A stretch of 64,000 nt of DNA from Amnibacterium setariae (GCF_003581425.1 NZ_QXTG01000001.1:1426001-1490000), one strand, 5' to 3'. Positions 32,904 through 41,832 are shown, counted from the stretch's first letter. Program-made: numbers and translations. The notes: generated by a model not told the origin, from the letters alone.

Positions 32904-34061
32904 GTGACCGACATCCGGCAGGCCCCGGTCGGCCTCGCGCCGATCGGGCCGGACCAGCACACGCCCGGGCACGCCGCGCGGGCCGTCGCCGCGGCGCTCG
33001 GCATCGCCCTCGGCGTCGTCGCGGTGGTCGTCGTGCTGCTCTACCTGATCTCCGCCCTCGGCGCCGCGGGCGTCGCGATCGCGGCCGTCGCCGCCCTCGT
33101 GCCCTTCGTCGTCGTGCTGCTCGTCATCCGCTGGATCGACCGGTGGGAGCCGGAGCCGCGGCCCGCCCTCGTGTTCGCCGTGCTCTGGGGCGCGGGCGTC
33201 GCGGTGGCCCTCGCCCTGATCTTCGACCTCGGCGTGCAGCTCGTGGTCGGCGCGTCCGGCGGCCGGCCCGACGACTTCGCGCAGGCCGTGATCCAGGCGC
33301 CGCTCGTCGAGGAGGGCGCGAAGGGCCTCGGCGTCCTGCTGCTGTTCTGGGTGAACCGCCGGCACTTCGACGGCCCGGTCGACGGCATCGTCTACGCGAC
33401 GAGCATCGCCGCCGGGTTCGCCTTCACGGAGAACATCCTCTACTTCGGCCGGGTGCTCGCGGAGCAGGGGCTCGGTGCCGCGTTCGTCTTCACCTTCGTC
33501 GTCCGCGGCGTCTTCTCGCCCTTCGCGCACCTGCTCTTCACGGCCTGCACCGGCTTCGCGATCGGGAAGGCGGCGGAGCGCGGGGGCGGCGCCGCGGCGG
33601 GCTTCGGCGCCTACCTGCTCGGCCTGATCCCGGCCGCGATCCTGCACGCGCTGTGGAACGGCGGGCTGTCGCTCGCCCGCGACACGATCGGCTACTACCT
33701 CGGCGTGGAGGTGCCGATCTTCCTCGGCGCGGTCGCGGTGGTGCTCGTCGTCCGGGCGCGCGAGCGCGCGATCACCCGCGCGCGCCTCGGCGAGTACGCG
33801 CAGGCGGGCTGGTTCACGCCGCAGGAGGTCGCGCTGATCTCGACGCCCGGCGGGCGGCGCCAGGCGATGCGGTGGGCCGACGCGCAGCGCGACCCGCGGG
33901 CCAAGCGGGCCGCGATGGACCGGCTGATCCGCGACGCCACCCGGCTCGGGCACGCCCGCCAGCGCCTCGTGAAGGGGCGCGCCACGATCGGCCGCACCCC
34001 CGACGAGCAGGAGCTGCTCGGCCGCATCACCGCCGACCGCCAGGTGCTCACCGCCCCCTGA
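32904..34061 (+). CDS. PrsW-family intramembrane metalloprotease
   Basis: A 385-residue membrane protease. About seven or eight helices carry the PrsW motifs: APLVEEGAKG (EExxK), AFTENILYFG (FxxxEN), and the metal-binding histidines in FSPFAHLLF and ILHALWNG. A soluble C-terminal domain of about 110 residues follows, rich in Arg and Ala. In Bacillus, PrsW cleaves the anti-sigma factor RsiW. No anti-sigma factor gene is adjacent here, so the target is unknown. The GTG start at 32904 follows a weak GGGAGC site; the gene is 40 bp after the oxidase and may be co-transcribed. Confidence 0.9.
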   Translation: MTDIRQAPVGLAPIGPDQHTPGHAARAVAAALGIALGVVAVVVVLLYLISALGAAGVAIAAVAALVPFVVVLLVIRWIDRWEPEPRPALVFAVLWGAGVAVALALIFDLGVQLVVGASGGRPDDFAQAVIQAPLVEEGAKGLGVLLLFWVNRRHFDGPVDGIVYATSIAAGFAFTENILYFGRVLAEQGLGAAFVFTFVVRGVFSPFAHLLFTACTGFAIGKAAERGGGAAAGFGAYLLGLIPAAILHALWNGGLSLARDTIGYYLGVEVPIFLGAVAVVLVVRARERAITRARLGEYAQAGWFTPQEVALISTPGGRRQAMRWADAQRDPRAKRAAMDRLIRDATRLGHARQRLVKGRATIGRTPDEQELLGRITADRQVLTAP

Positions 34062-34196
34062 TCCCTCCCGCCCCGTTTCGTGGGCACCACCCGCCTGCGG
34101 AGCGAAGTGGGAGCGCGGGGTTCCCGCTGACCGGAAGGTCGCGTGCGGACCCGCGCACCCCGCCGTGTCGCGATCGGGCCCGCCCGCGGCCCTCCC

Positions 34197-34202
34197 TACG
34201 GT
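34197..34202 (+). promoter_or_regulatory. -10 box TACGGT for the DUF1800-DUF1501 operon
   Basis: TACGGT lies about 25 nt before the ATG, and a CAGGGGAGGACGC ribosome-binding site lies between, so this message is leadered, unlike many neighbours. Confidence 0.4.
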
Positions 34203-34226
34203 TGGCGCCACCGCAGGGGAGGACGC

Positions 34227-35858
34227 ATGAGCGACATCGACGAGCGCGACGCGCCGGACACGCAGGGACCCGTCAGGACGTCGTCCCGCCGCGGCCTGTT
34301 CGGGCTCGGCGCCGTCCTCGCGGTCGGCGCCGTCGCGGGCGACGCGCTGGTGGGGGAGGCCGACGCGGCCGAGGCCGCCACGGCCGCGACCGCGGCCCGG
34401 AAGGGGCGGCAGTACCCGACGGCGTCCGCCGCGGCGAAGGCCGTCAAGCGCTCGCGGTCGAGCCTCTTCCCGCACGACCCGAAGGCCCACCTCCTCCGCC
34501 GTGCGACCTTCGGTCCGCGCCCGAAGGACGTCGCGGACCTGAAGCGGCTCGGCATCGACCGCTGGCTGGAGCGGCAGCTGCACCCGAGGTCGATCAAGGA
34601 CCCGCGCGGCGCGAAGGCCGCGGCGCTCTTCCCGCTCGACGGCGCGAAGCCCGGCACGATCGTGAAGAAGACGAAGCGGTACAGCTGGGACGCCATGATG
34701 GCGACCGCGCAGGCGACCCTCGCGCGGCAGGTCTTCTCCGACCGCCAGCTGTACGAGATCGTCGTCGACGTCTTCTCCGACCACCTCCACGTCGCGATCC
34801 CCGGCGGCCAGTGGCACACCACGCCGAGCTGGATCAAGGACGTGATCCGAGGGCACGCGTTCGGCACCTACGAGGGCATGCTCCTCGCCGCGATGAAGCA
34901 CCCGGCGATGCTGAACTACCTCTCGAACGACGAGTCGCGCCGGGCGGACGTGAACGAGAACCTCGGCCGCGAGCTGCTCGAGCTGCACACCGTGGGCCGG
35001 GGCGCCGGGTACACGGAGGCGATGGTCCGTTCGAGCGCGAAGATCCTCTCCGGCCGCACCTGGGACTACGACACCGGGAAGTACTACTTCAACGAGCCGT
35101 GGCACTGGACCGGCCGGGTGAAGGTGCTCGGGTTCAGCCACGCCAACGGGTCCATGTACCGGGGCGAGCAGGTCGGCGACGCCTACCTGAAGTACCTCGC
35201 GCACCACCCCGCCACCGCGCGGAACATCGCCCGCCGGCTCGCGACCCGGTTCGTGTCGGACACCCCCTCCGCGGACCTCGTGAACCGGCTCGCGCACGTC
35301 TACCTGCGCCACGGCACGAGCATCACGGCCGTCGTCGACGCGATCTTCAAGTCGAGCGACTTCTGGTCCTCCGTCGGCGGCAAGATGCGCCGGCCGCTGG
35401 AGGACGCGGTCGGCGCGCTCCGCGTGCTCGACGTGAAGCGGGCGTCGGGCATGAAGACGCCGCTCGGCTGGCTCTACTGGAACCTGAACGCGCAGGGCCA
35501 CGCGCCCTACGCGTGGGGCCCGCCGAACGGCTACCCCGACGTCGCCGCCGCGTGGCTCGGCGCCGGGGCGATGCTCCAGCGCTGGAACCTGCACCGCGCG
35601 TTCGTGAACGGGTGGTGGCCGAAGCTCGGCTGGACGAAGCCGTCGAAGCTCGTGAAGCGCACCGCCGGCATGACGACCCTCCAATGGACGCGGGCGGCCG
35701 GCAAGCGGCTGCTCGGCACGACGCCGTCGAAGAAGCACCTGCTCGCCGTCGTCCACGGCGCCGGCCTCACCGCGGGCTCGCCCGCCCCGACCGACGACTG
35801 GCGCTGCGGCAAGCTCGCGACGCTCCTGCTCGACTCCCCGTACTTCCAGCTGCGCTGA
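34227..35858 (+). CDS. DUF1800 protein with Tat-type signal
   Basis: A 543-residue secreted protein. The N-terminus has a twin-arginine motif SSRRGLFGLG (about residues 20-29) and a hydrophobic stretch ending near AADA, so it is probably exported folded by Tat. The DUF1800 body includes HLLRRATFGP (about 90), the FSDHLHV region and NENLGRELLELHTVG. The ATG at 34227 is chosen for its ribosome-binding site. It is followed 18 bp later by a DUF1501 gene; DUF1800/DUF1501 pairs are common in diverse bacteria but their biochemical role is not established. Both products appear to go to the cell surface. Confidence 0.92.
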   Translation: MSDIDERDAPDTQGPVRTSSRRGLFGLGAVLAVGAVAGDALVGEADAAEAATAATAARKGRQYPTASAAAKAVKRSRSSLFPHDPKAHLLRRATFGPRPKDVADLKRLGIDRWLERQLHPRSIKDPRGAKAAALFPLDGAKPGTIVKKTKRYSWDAMMATAQATLARQVFSDRQLYEIVVDVFSDHLHVAIPGGQWHTTPSWIKDVIRGHAFGTYEGMLLAAMKHPAMLNYLSNDESRRADVNENLGRELLELHTVGRGAGYTEAMVRSSAKILSGRTWDYDTGKYYFNEPWHWTGRVKVLGFSHANGSMYRGEQVGDAYLKYLAHHPATARNIARRLATRFVSDTPSADLVNRLAHVYLRHGTSITAVVDAIFKSSDFWSSVGGKMRRPLEDAVGALRVLDVKRASGMKTPLGWLYWNLNAQGHAPYAWGPPNGYPDVAAAWLGAGAMLQRWNLHRAFVNGWWPKLGWTKPSKLVKRTAGMTTLQWTRAAGKRLLGTTPSKKHLLAVVHGAGLTAGSPAPTDDWRCGKLATLLLDSPYFQLR

Positions 35859-35876
35859 CGCGACAGGAGACCCGTG

Positions 35877-37262
35877 ATGACGACCCCCGCGACCCCCGCG
35901 CCCTCCGAGGACGTGCTCCGCACGCTCCACCCCGACTGCCCCGACTGGCAGCGCCTCGGCCCGACCCCGCAGGACGCGGCGCTGCGCGCCATGGCCGAGG
36001 CGCAGCGCCTCGCGGAGGAGGAGCGCGACGCGGCCTGGTCGGGCGGCTTCAACCGCCGCACCTTCCTCGCGGCCGGGCTCGGCGTCGGCGTCGCGACCCT
36101 CGGCGCGCAGCTCGTGACGAGCCGCGTCTCCTACGCCGCCGCGGACGAGGTGCAGCGCGGCACCCTCGTGGTCGTCTTCCTCCGCGGCGGCATGGACGGG
36201 CTCTCGATGCTCGTGCCCGCCGCGGACCCGCAGCTGCTGAAGGAGCGGCCGAACATCGGCGTGCGCGCCGGCTCGCTCCTCGAGTTCGACACCGCGCGCG
36301 GCTTCGGCCTGCACCCCGCGATGGCGCCGCTGAAGCCGCTGATCGACCAGGGCCGGGTCGCCGCGGTGCCCGCGGTGTCGACTCCCGACCTGTCGCGCAG
36401 CCACTTCCAGGCGCAGGACTGCCTCGAGCGCGGCTCGAGCGGGTCCCTGACCACCGGCTGGCTCGACCGGGTGCTCGTCGCCGCCGGCCCCGGCACGACC
36501 TTCCGCGGCGTCGCGGTCGGCGGCACGACCCCGCGCTCGCTCGTCGGCGCCGCGAACCCGATCGCGATGCACGACCTCGGGTCCGTGAAGCTCGACGTCG
36601 ACAAGACGGAGACGAAGCGGACCACCGCGGCGCTGCAGGCGCTCTACACGGGCCTCGACCACCCCATCGCGAAGCAGACGAGGCTCGCGATCGGCGCGCT
36701 CGGGACCGTGTCCCGGATCCGCGACGCGAAGCCCGCGGCGGACGCCGTCAAGTACCCCGACGGGAACTTCGCGGACGCGCTGAAGAACCTCGCGATGCTG
36801 ATCAAGGGCGGCGCCGGCGTGCGCGTCGCGTGCATCGACGTCGGCGGCTGGGACACCCACACCGGCATGGGGAACGTCGACCGCGGCGACATGCAGCGGC
36901 ACCTCGGCGACCTCGCGAGCGCGATCGCGGCGTTCGCGAGCGACCTCGGCTCCGACCTGCTCGACGACACGACGGTCGTCACGATGAGCGAGTTCGGGCG
37001 CCGCGTCGAGGAGAACGCGAGCGGCGGCACCGACCACGGCCACGGCGGGGCGGTCCTCGTCGTCGGCGGCGGCGTCAGGCCCGGCGTCCACGGCGTCTGG
37101 AAGGGGCTGGCGCAGCGCACGACGCTCGGCGACGTGCCCGGCTGGAACGACTACCGCGACGTGCTCACCGAGGTCGTGAGCAAGCGGCTCGACCTGTCGG
37201 CCGGGAAGCTGAAGACCGTGTTCCCGGGCTGGCGGGCGAAGCCGGTCGGCATCGTCGCCTGA
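35877..37262 (+). CDS. DUF1501 protein with Tat-type signal
   Basis: A 461-residue secreted protein of the DUF1501 family, which has an alkaline-phosphatase/sulfatase-like fold. After a polar region of about 55 residues comes the twin-arginine signal FNRRTFLAAGLG. Family motifs are VVVFLRGGMDGLSMLVP, RSHFQAQD, DVGGWDTHTG and MSEFGRRVEEN ... GTDHGHGGA, which contain likely metal-binding Asp and His residues. ATG 35877 (or GTG 35874) follows AGGAGACC. It forms an operon with the DUF1800 gene. The function is unknown; a surface hydrolase or assembly role is only an inference. Confidence 0.93.
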   Translation: MTTPATPAPSEDVLRTLHPDCPDWQRLGPTPQDAALRAMAEAQRLAEEERDAAWSGGFNRRTFLAAGLGVGVATLGAQLVTSRVSYAAADEVQRGTLVVVFLRGGMDGLSMLVPAADPQLLKERPNIGVRAGSLLEFDTARGFGLHPAMAPLKPLIDQGRVAAVPAVSTPDLSRSHFQAQDCLERGSSGSLTTGWLDRVLVAAGPGTTFRGVAVGGTTPRSLVGAANPIAMHDLGSVKLDVDKTETKRTTAALQALYTGLDHPIAKQTRLAIGALGTVSRIRDAKPAADAVKYPDGNFADALKNLAMLIKGGAGVRVACIDVGGWDTHTGMGNVDRGDMQRHLGDLASAIAAFASDLGSDLLDDTTVVTMSEFGRRVEENASGGTDHGHGGAVLVVGGGVRPGVHGVWKGLAQRTTLGDVPGWNDYRDVLTEVVSKRLDLSAGKLKTVFPGWRAKPVGIVA

Positions 37263-37268
37263 GGCCTT

Positions 37269-37367
37269 CGCGGATCCGGAGATCCTCCGCGGATCCGGAG
37301 TTCTCGCGCGACACGCCGCTCGCGGGCTGCTGCGGACGGCGTGTCGCCCCGGATCTCCGGATCCGCG
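37269..37367. repeat. R1 nested palindromic repeat, copy 4 (variant arms)
   Basis: A 99-bp unit with outer arms CGCGGATCCGGAGATCC and its perfect complement, a second inner half-arm CGCGGATCCGGAGTTC, and the CGACACGCCG / ACGGCGTGTCG inner pair. Compared with copies 1-3 the arm reads GGAG instead of GCAG, and the opposite arm CTCC instead of CTGC. It lies between the convergent DUF1501 and M50 genes. Confidence 0.9.
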
Positions 37368-37383
37368 AAGGGGACCGGAGGGC

Positions 37384-38094
37384 TCAGCGGGCGAGGGGCG
37401 CGACCAGGAGGGCGCCCGCGCCGGCGACGCCGGCCAGCGCGGCCAGCACGAGGACGAGCAGCCAGAAGCCGGCCGGGACCCGCGTCACGCGGGCGAGCTG
37501 GTCGGCGTCCGACCCGCGCTCCCGGCGGCTCGCGGCGGGCAGCTCCACGACCGCGCGGAGGCCGCCGAGCACGAGGAACGCGGCGAGCACGAGTGCGGCG
37601 CGCATCCGCCAGGCCGGGTCCGCGAACCACGTGACGGCGCCGACGAGGCCGCCGGCGACGAGGACGGACCAGAGCCCGAACCAGTTCCGGATCTGCACGA
37701 GGACGAGCACGAGCAGCACCAGCGCGCCCCAGAGCGCGAGCGGCGCGCGCCCCGCGGCGACCGCCCACGCGACCAGCACGCCCGCGACGGACGGCGCGGG
37801 GTAGCCCGCGAGCAGCGTCAGCGCCATGCCCGGCCCGCGCGGGCGCCCGACGCTGACCGTCAGGCCGCTCGAGTCGGAGTGGAGGCGGATCCCGGCGAGC
37901 CGTCGCCGGGTCAGCGTCGCCGCGAACCCGTGGCCCGCCTCGTGGACGATCGTGATGCCGTGCCGCACGTGCGGCCACGTCGGCAGCAGCAGGAGCGCGC
38001 CGACCACGGCGACCGCGCCCACGAGGTCGAGCGCACCCGGCACCGGCGTCGCGGCCACGACCCGCGCCAAGAGCGCCGCGAGCGCGCCGGTCAC
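37384..38094 (-). CDS. M50-family membrane metallopeptidase
   Basis: A 236-residue integral membrane protein with the zinc-binding motif HEAGH (about residue 50) in a helix, several further helices, and the short conserved GRPRGPGMALTLLAGYPAPS segment typical of actinobacterial M50 peptidases of the small type. Site-2-type proteases cut within membranes; no substrate is evident. The GTG start overlaps the stop of the MFS gene upstream (GTGA), so the two are co-translated. It is convergent with the DUF1501 gene across an R1 repeat. Confidence 0.88.
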   Translation of the reverse strand: MTGALAALLARVVAATPVPGALDLVGAVAVVGALLLLPTWPHVRHGITIVHEAGHGFAATLTRRRLAGIRLHSDSSGLTVSVGRPRGPGMALTLLAGYPAPSVAGVLVAWAVAAGRAPLALWGALVLLVLVLVQIRNWFGLWSVLVAGGLVGAVTWFADPAWRMRAALVLAAFLVLGGLRAVVELPAASRRERGSDADQLARVTRVPAGFWLLVLVLAALAGVAGAGALLVAPLAR

Positions 38095-39416
38095 GGGGTC
38101 GGGCGGAGCGCGTCGTAGTCGCGGAAGCCGCGGCGGACGAGCAGCGTGACCAGTCCGACGATCAGCACGCCGCCGAGCAGCGGCGGCAGGAACAGCAGGC
38201 CGGTCGTCGCGAGCAGTCCCGCCCAGAGGTCGCCGACCCGCGGGCCGCCGGTCACCACGACGATGAACACGCCCTGCAGCCGGCCCCGCATGGAGTCGGG
38301 CGCGGCGGTCTGCAGCATCGTGCCGCGGAAGATCGCGCTCACGTTGTCGGCGCCGCCGGCCCCGGCGAGCAGCACCGCGGCGATCGCGATCCACACCGGT
38401 CCGGCGGGAGAGGGGAGCACGCGCGTCCACTCGCCGATCGCGGCGACCGCGAGCACCGCGCCGAAGAGCGCGATGCAGGCGCCGTAGACCTGGATGGCCC
38501 GCTCGATGGCGACGCCCTGCCGGCGCACCCCGCCGAGCCGGCCGGAGAACAGGCTGCTGAGCAGGGCGCCGATCGCGAACGCGGCCGACAGCAGGCCGAC
38601 GGTGATCGCGCCCCCGCCGAGCGTCACGGCGCCGACGGCGGGGTAGAGCACGCGCGGCTGCCCGAAGGTCATCGCGACGATGTCGACGAAGAAGCTCGTG
38701 CGGATGTTCGGCGCGCGCTTCAGGAAGTCGACGCCCCCGGCGAGGGAGGCGAGGCCCGGCCGGTCCGCCGCGCCCTCCGGCGGCAGGCGAGGCAGCGTCA
38801 GCAGGGCGACGAGCGTGGCGACGAACAGCACCGCGTCGATCGTGTAGCACCAGGCGAAGCCGGTCGTCGCGACGAGCACGCCCGCGAGCCCCGGGCCGAG
38901 CGTGACCGAGACGCCGACCGCGATGCCGTTCAGCGCACCGGCGGCGGGCAGCAGCTCGCGGGGGAGGAGCCGCGGGGTCGCCGCCGACTCGCTCGCCTGC
39001 AGCACCGTCGTCGCCGTCGCGGTGAGCACCGTCAGCAGGTAGAGCGACCAGACGCTCTCGGCGCCGGTCCAGGCGAGCGCCGCGAGCACGACCGTCGACA
39101 GCCACGACACGACGCCGGAGACGAGCGCGACGGTCCGCCGGTCGAAGGCGTCGGCCAGCATGCCGCCGTAGAGCCCGGCGAGCACCGTCGGCACGAGCGC
39201 GAGCACGCCCGTCAGGGAGACCGCGAACGTCGCGGCCGCGGCGCCCTCGCTCGGGCGGACGAGCGCGAAGACGTTCAGGCCGACGGCGACGAGCGTGAGC
39301 TGGCTGCCGATGCCCGCGACGGCGCGGGAGCCCCACAGCCGGGCGAACGGTGCCGACGCGGTGAGGGGGCTCAGGTCGATCAGCGCGCCTCGACGCGGCG
39401 GGGCGGTGTCGTCCAT
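38091..39416 (-). CDS. MFS transporter
   Basis: A 441-residue major facilitator protein with about twelve membrane helices. The cytoplasmic loop between helices 2 and 3 carries ADAFDRRTVAL, the usual MFS motif A region (as in the enterobactin-exporter-like group). ATG 39416 is preferred over ATG 39425 because ATGGAGGCG gives a better spaced ribosome-binding site. It is co-translated with the M50 protease. The substrate is unknown; drug or siderophore export are possibilities. Confidence 0.88.
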   Translation of the reverse strand: MDDTAPPRRGALIDLSPLTASAPFARLWGSRAVAGIGSQLTLVAVGLNVFALVRPSEGAAAATFAVSLTGVLALVPTVLAGLYGGMLADAFDRRTVALVSGVVSWLSTVVLAALAWTGAESVWSLYLLTVLTATATTVLQASESAATPRLLPRELLPAAGALNGIAVGVSVTLGPGLAGVLVATTGFAWCYTIDAVLFVATLVALLTLPRLPPEGAADRPGLASLAGGVDFLKRAPNIRTSFFVDIVAMTFGQPRVLYPAVGAVTLGGGAITVGLLSAAFAIGALLSSLFSGRLGGVRRQGVAIERAIQVYGACIALFGAVLAVAAIGEWTRVLPSPAGPVWIAIAAVLLAGAGGADNVSAIFRGTMLQTAAPDSMRGRLQGVFIVVVTGGPRVGDLWAGLLATTGLLFLPPLLGGVLIVGLVTLLVRRGFRDYDALRPTP

Positions 39417-39482
39417 CGCCTCCATCCTCCCGGAGGGCGCGGTCAGCGCGCGCCGACCGGCCGTGCGCTTGACTGTCGGCCC

Positions 39483-39860
39483 ATGAGCGAACTCACCGAT
39501 CTCACCGTCAAGCCGGAGCTCGACCCGCCCACCGGGCCGGCGCCGGACCAGCTGGTCGTCGAGGACGTCGTCGTGGGCGACGGCGCGGAGGCGAAGCCGG
39601 GCGGCACCGTGACCGTCCACTACCTCGGCGTCGACTACGAGACCGGCGAGGAGTTCGACTCCTCGTGGAGCCGCGGCCAGTCGATCTCGTTCCCGCTCGG
39701 CAACCTCATCAAGGGCTGGCAGGAGGGCATCCCCGGCATGCGCGTCGGCGGCCGCCGCATCCTGACCTGCCCGCCGGCGCTCGCCTACGGCCCCGCGGGC
39801 GGCGGCCACCGCCTCTCCGGCCGCACGCTGATCTTCGTCATCGACCTGCTGAAGGCGTGA
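39483..39860 (+). CDS. FKBP-type peptidyl-prolyl isomerase
   Basis: A 125-residue FKBP domain with the usual motifs: VTVHYLGVDYETGEEFDSSW, FPLGNLIKGWQEGIPGMRVGG and the C-terminal YGPAGGGHRLSG plus LIFVIDLL. The length and layout match the small cytoplasmic FKBPs of actinobacteria. It catalyses cis-trans isomerisation at proline bonds and helps folding. The ATG follows GACTGT by about 8 nt, which could be a -10 box. A strong terminator hairpin follows. Confidence 0.95.
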   Translation: MSELTDLTVKPELDPPTGPAPDQLVVEDVVVGDGAEAKPGGTVTVHYLGVDYETGEEFDSSWSRGQSISFPLGNLIKGWQEGIPGMRVGGRRILTCPPALAYGPAGGGHRLSGRTLIFVIDLLKA

Positions 39861-39866
39861 CGCCCC

Positions 39867-39903
39867 GTCGCGGGACGGCGGCCCGGTGCCGCCGTCCCGC
39901 GAC
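39867..39903 (+). terminator. Terminator hairpin after the FKBP gene
   Basis: GTCGCGGGACGGCGG pairs perfectly with CCGCCGTCCCGCGAC across the 7-nt loop CCCGGTG. It lies 6 nt after the stop and just before the apt promoter. Confidence 0.85.
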
Positions 39904-39907
39904 CCGC

Positions 39908-39913
39908 TAGGTT
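39908..39913 (+). promoter_or_regulatory. -10 box TAGGTT for apt
   Basis: TAGGTT lies 8 nt before the GTG at 39922, right after the FKBP terminator. The predicted message is leaderless. Confidence 0.5.
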
Positions 39914-39921
39914 CGAGCGCC

Positions 39922-40446
39922 GTGGCCTCCGCAGCGGAACTCGTCGACCGCCTGACCCTCGTGGTGCCGGACTTCCCGGAGCCCGGGATCCTCTTCCGCG
40001 ACCTCACGCCGACGCTCGCCGACGCGGCCGCGCTCCGCGCGATCACCGACGAGCTCGTGGGCCGCTTCGCCGGCGCCTTCGACCTCGTCGCCGGCATCGA
40101 GGCGCGGGGCTTCCTCCTCGCGGCGGCCGCCGCGTACGCCGCGGGCACCGGCGTCGTCGCGGTGCGCAAGGCGGGCAAGCTGCCGCCCGCGACGCTCGTC
40201 GAGCACTACGAGCTCGAGTACGGCGCCGCGGCGCTCGAGATCCGCGCCGACCAGCTCGCCCCGGGCACCCGGGTGCTCGTGCTCGACGACGTGCTCGCCA
40301 CCGGCGGCACCGTCGACGCCACGTGCACCCTGCTCGAACGCGCGGGCGCGCACGTCGCCGGCGTCGGCGTGGTCCTCGAGCTCACCGGTCTCGGCGGCCG
40401 GGAGCGGCTCGCCGGTCGCGACGTCGCCGCGATCCGCGCGGTCTGA
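39922..40446 (+). CDS. apt: Adenine phosphoribosyltransferase
   Basis: APRT converts adenine and PRPP to AMP in purine salvage. The 174-residue product begins with the typical VPDFPEPGILFRDLTP segment, has GIEARGFLLAAAAA, and the PRPP-binding loop VLVLDDVLATGGT at about residues 116-128. The length is usual for bacterial Apt. GTG 39922 follows the TAGGTT box. It is not next to secDF or relA here, where apt is sometimes found. Confidence 0.96.
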   Translation: MASAAELVDRLTLVVPDFPEPGILFRDLTPTLADAAALRAITDELVGRFAGAFDLVAGIEARGFLLAAAAAYAAGTGVVAVRKAGKLPPATLVEHYELEYGAAALEIRADQLAPGTRVLVLDDVLATGGTVDATCTLLERAGAHVAGVGVVLELTGLGGRERLAGRDVAAIRAV

Positions 40447-40566
40447 GCCGGACCCTCACCTCCCCTCCGGCGGATCCCTCCCTCCCCAGGTCCTCCCCGC
40501 CCCGATCCCCGGATCCGTCCGGTCCTCGGGCGCCGCGGTGCGCCGGCCGCCGCCAGGCTGCGGCGC

Positions 40567-41832
40567 ATGTCGAAGCAGAGCGCCCGCCGCCGGTCCCGTC
40601 CCCGACCCTCCCGCCGACCGCCCGTCGTGGTGCGGGCGACGGGACCGGCCGACCTCCTCAGGCTCGTGCCCCTGCTGGCGGGCGGCGTCCCGGAGGACAG
40701 CCTCGTGCTGCTGCTGTTCCGGCGCGCCCAGGGCACCAGGTCGCGGACGCACGGCGCGCTGCGCATCGACCTGCTGCACTCGGCGGACCCGGACGAGCTG
40801 GAGCGCTGGGCCGCAGCCCTGCTCGGCACCGTACTCCGCGTCGACGGCGTGACGGGCGTCGCCGTCGCGGCCTGGACCCCCGAGACCTTCGCGCCGAGCG
40901 GCCGTCCGCCGGCCGCGGCGCAGGTCCGCGCGGTCGCGGAGCAGGCCGAGCGGAGAGGCCTCGAGGTCCTCGAGCGGTTCTGCGTCGCGGCCGACGGCTG
41001 GGGCTCGCTCGACGACCCGGACCTGCCGCGCGGCGGCCTGCCCCTCGCCCTCATCGAGCCGGAGGAGCCGGTGCGCCGCCTCCGCCGGGTGGAGGACCCG
41101 CCGCCCGCCCCCGCCGATCAGCAGGACGCGTTCCTCGACCGCTACGACGAGTGGTGGACGCGTGGGGAGGGGCCGGGCGGCGTGCTGCACGGCGTTCGGC
41201 TGGCCGAGCCCGGCAGCGCCTTCGGGCCGGCCGCCGAGCCGGAGGCGGCGATGGAGCGCTACCGCTGGGGCCACGACGTCGAGGAGGTGGTCGCCCTGGT
41301 GGAGGCGGCCCTCGAGCCCCACGACGACGCCGCGGGACCCTGCCCGTGCCGCGCCCTCCTGTTCGCGCTGGGGGAGCGGCAGGGGCTCGAGAACCTCGTG
41401 CTGCTCCAGCTCGCCTGGGGCCGGGACTTCGGCATGGAGCTGTGGAGCGCGACCCGCGACCCGGCCGCGCGCGGAGCGACCTTCGAGCGCCTCCGGCAGG
41501 CGATCTCGGGCGGCCGGTTCCGGCGGCCCGACCTCGACCGGATCGACGCCGCGATCGGGCTGCTCCTCGCGATCGCCCGGTGGGTGCCGCGCGCGGACCG
41601 GGCGCCCCTCGACGGGATGCTCGCGTGGCTGCACTGGGCGTCCGGCGGCAGCAGCGCCGCGGGCGCGTACGCGCAGCGCTGCCTCCGCAGCAGCCCCGGC
41701 CGCGACGTCGCGACGCTCGTGCTCGCGCAGGTCGAGCGGGGCGCGCTGCCCGCCTGGGCCTTCCGCGCCCGGCCGGAGCGGGGCGGGGGCCTCGACGCGC
41801 TGCTCGCGGAGGCGGCGTCCCCCGCCCGATGA
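40567..41832 (+). CDS. DUF4192 domain protein
   Basis: A 421-residue actinobacterial protein with a basic N-terminus (about 20 residues, Arg-rich) and then the DUF4192 start VRATGPADLLRLVPLLAGG and PEDSLVLLLF, continuing through GVAVAAWTPE and a C-terminal helical half with ARWVPRADRAPLDGMLAWLHW. The function is unknown; in many actinobacteria DUF4192 lies near sigma-factor or ATPase genes. CAGGCT lies 7 nt before the ATG and may be the -10 box. It ends 52 bp before the helD start. Confidence 0.88.
   Translation: MSKQSARRRSRPRPSRRPPVVVRATGPADLLRLVPLLAGGVPEDSLVLLLFRRAQGTRSRTHGALRIDLLHSADPDELERWAAALLGTVLRVDGVTGVAVAAWTPETFAPSGRPPAAAQVRAVAEQAERRGLEVLERFCVAADGWGSLDDPDLPRGGLPLALIEPEEPVRRLRRVEDPPPAPADQQDAFLDRYDEWWTRGEGPGGVLHGVRLAEPGSAFGPAAEPEAAMERYRWGHDVEEVVALVEAALEPHDDAAGPCPCRALLFALGERQGLENLVLLQLAWGRDFGMELWSATRDPAARGATFERLRQAISGGRFRRPDLDRIDAAIGLLLAIARWVPRADRAPLDGMLAWLHWASGGSSAAGAYAQRCLRSSPGRDVATLVLAQVERGALPAWAFRARPERGGGLDALLAEAASPAR

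Noticed and set aside
32724-37091. A very long open frame on the minus strand across the PrsW, DUF1800 and DUF1501 genes
   Set aside because: It is antisense to well-supported genes and encodes only Arg/Ala/Gly/Pro-rich low-complexity sequence, as expected from the third-position GC bias. The same holds for other long antisense frames such as 33143-37804 and 62000-63900.
34227-37262. Biosynthetic or secretion gene cluster around DUF1800/DUF1501
   Set aside because: The flanking genes (PrsW, M50, MFS) are separate units with their own promoters or orientation and no common pathway signature.
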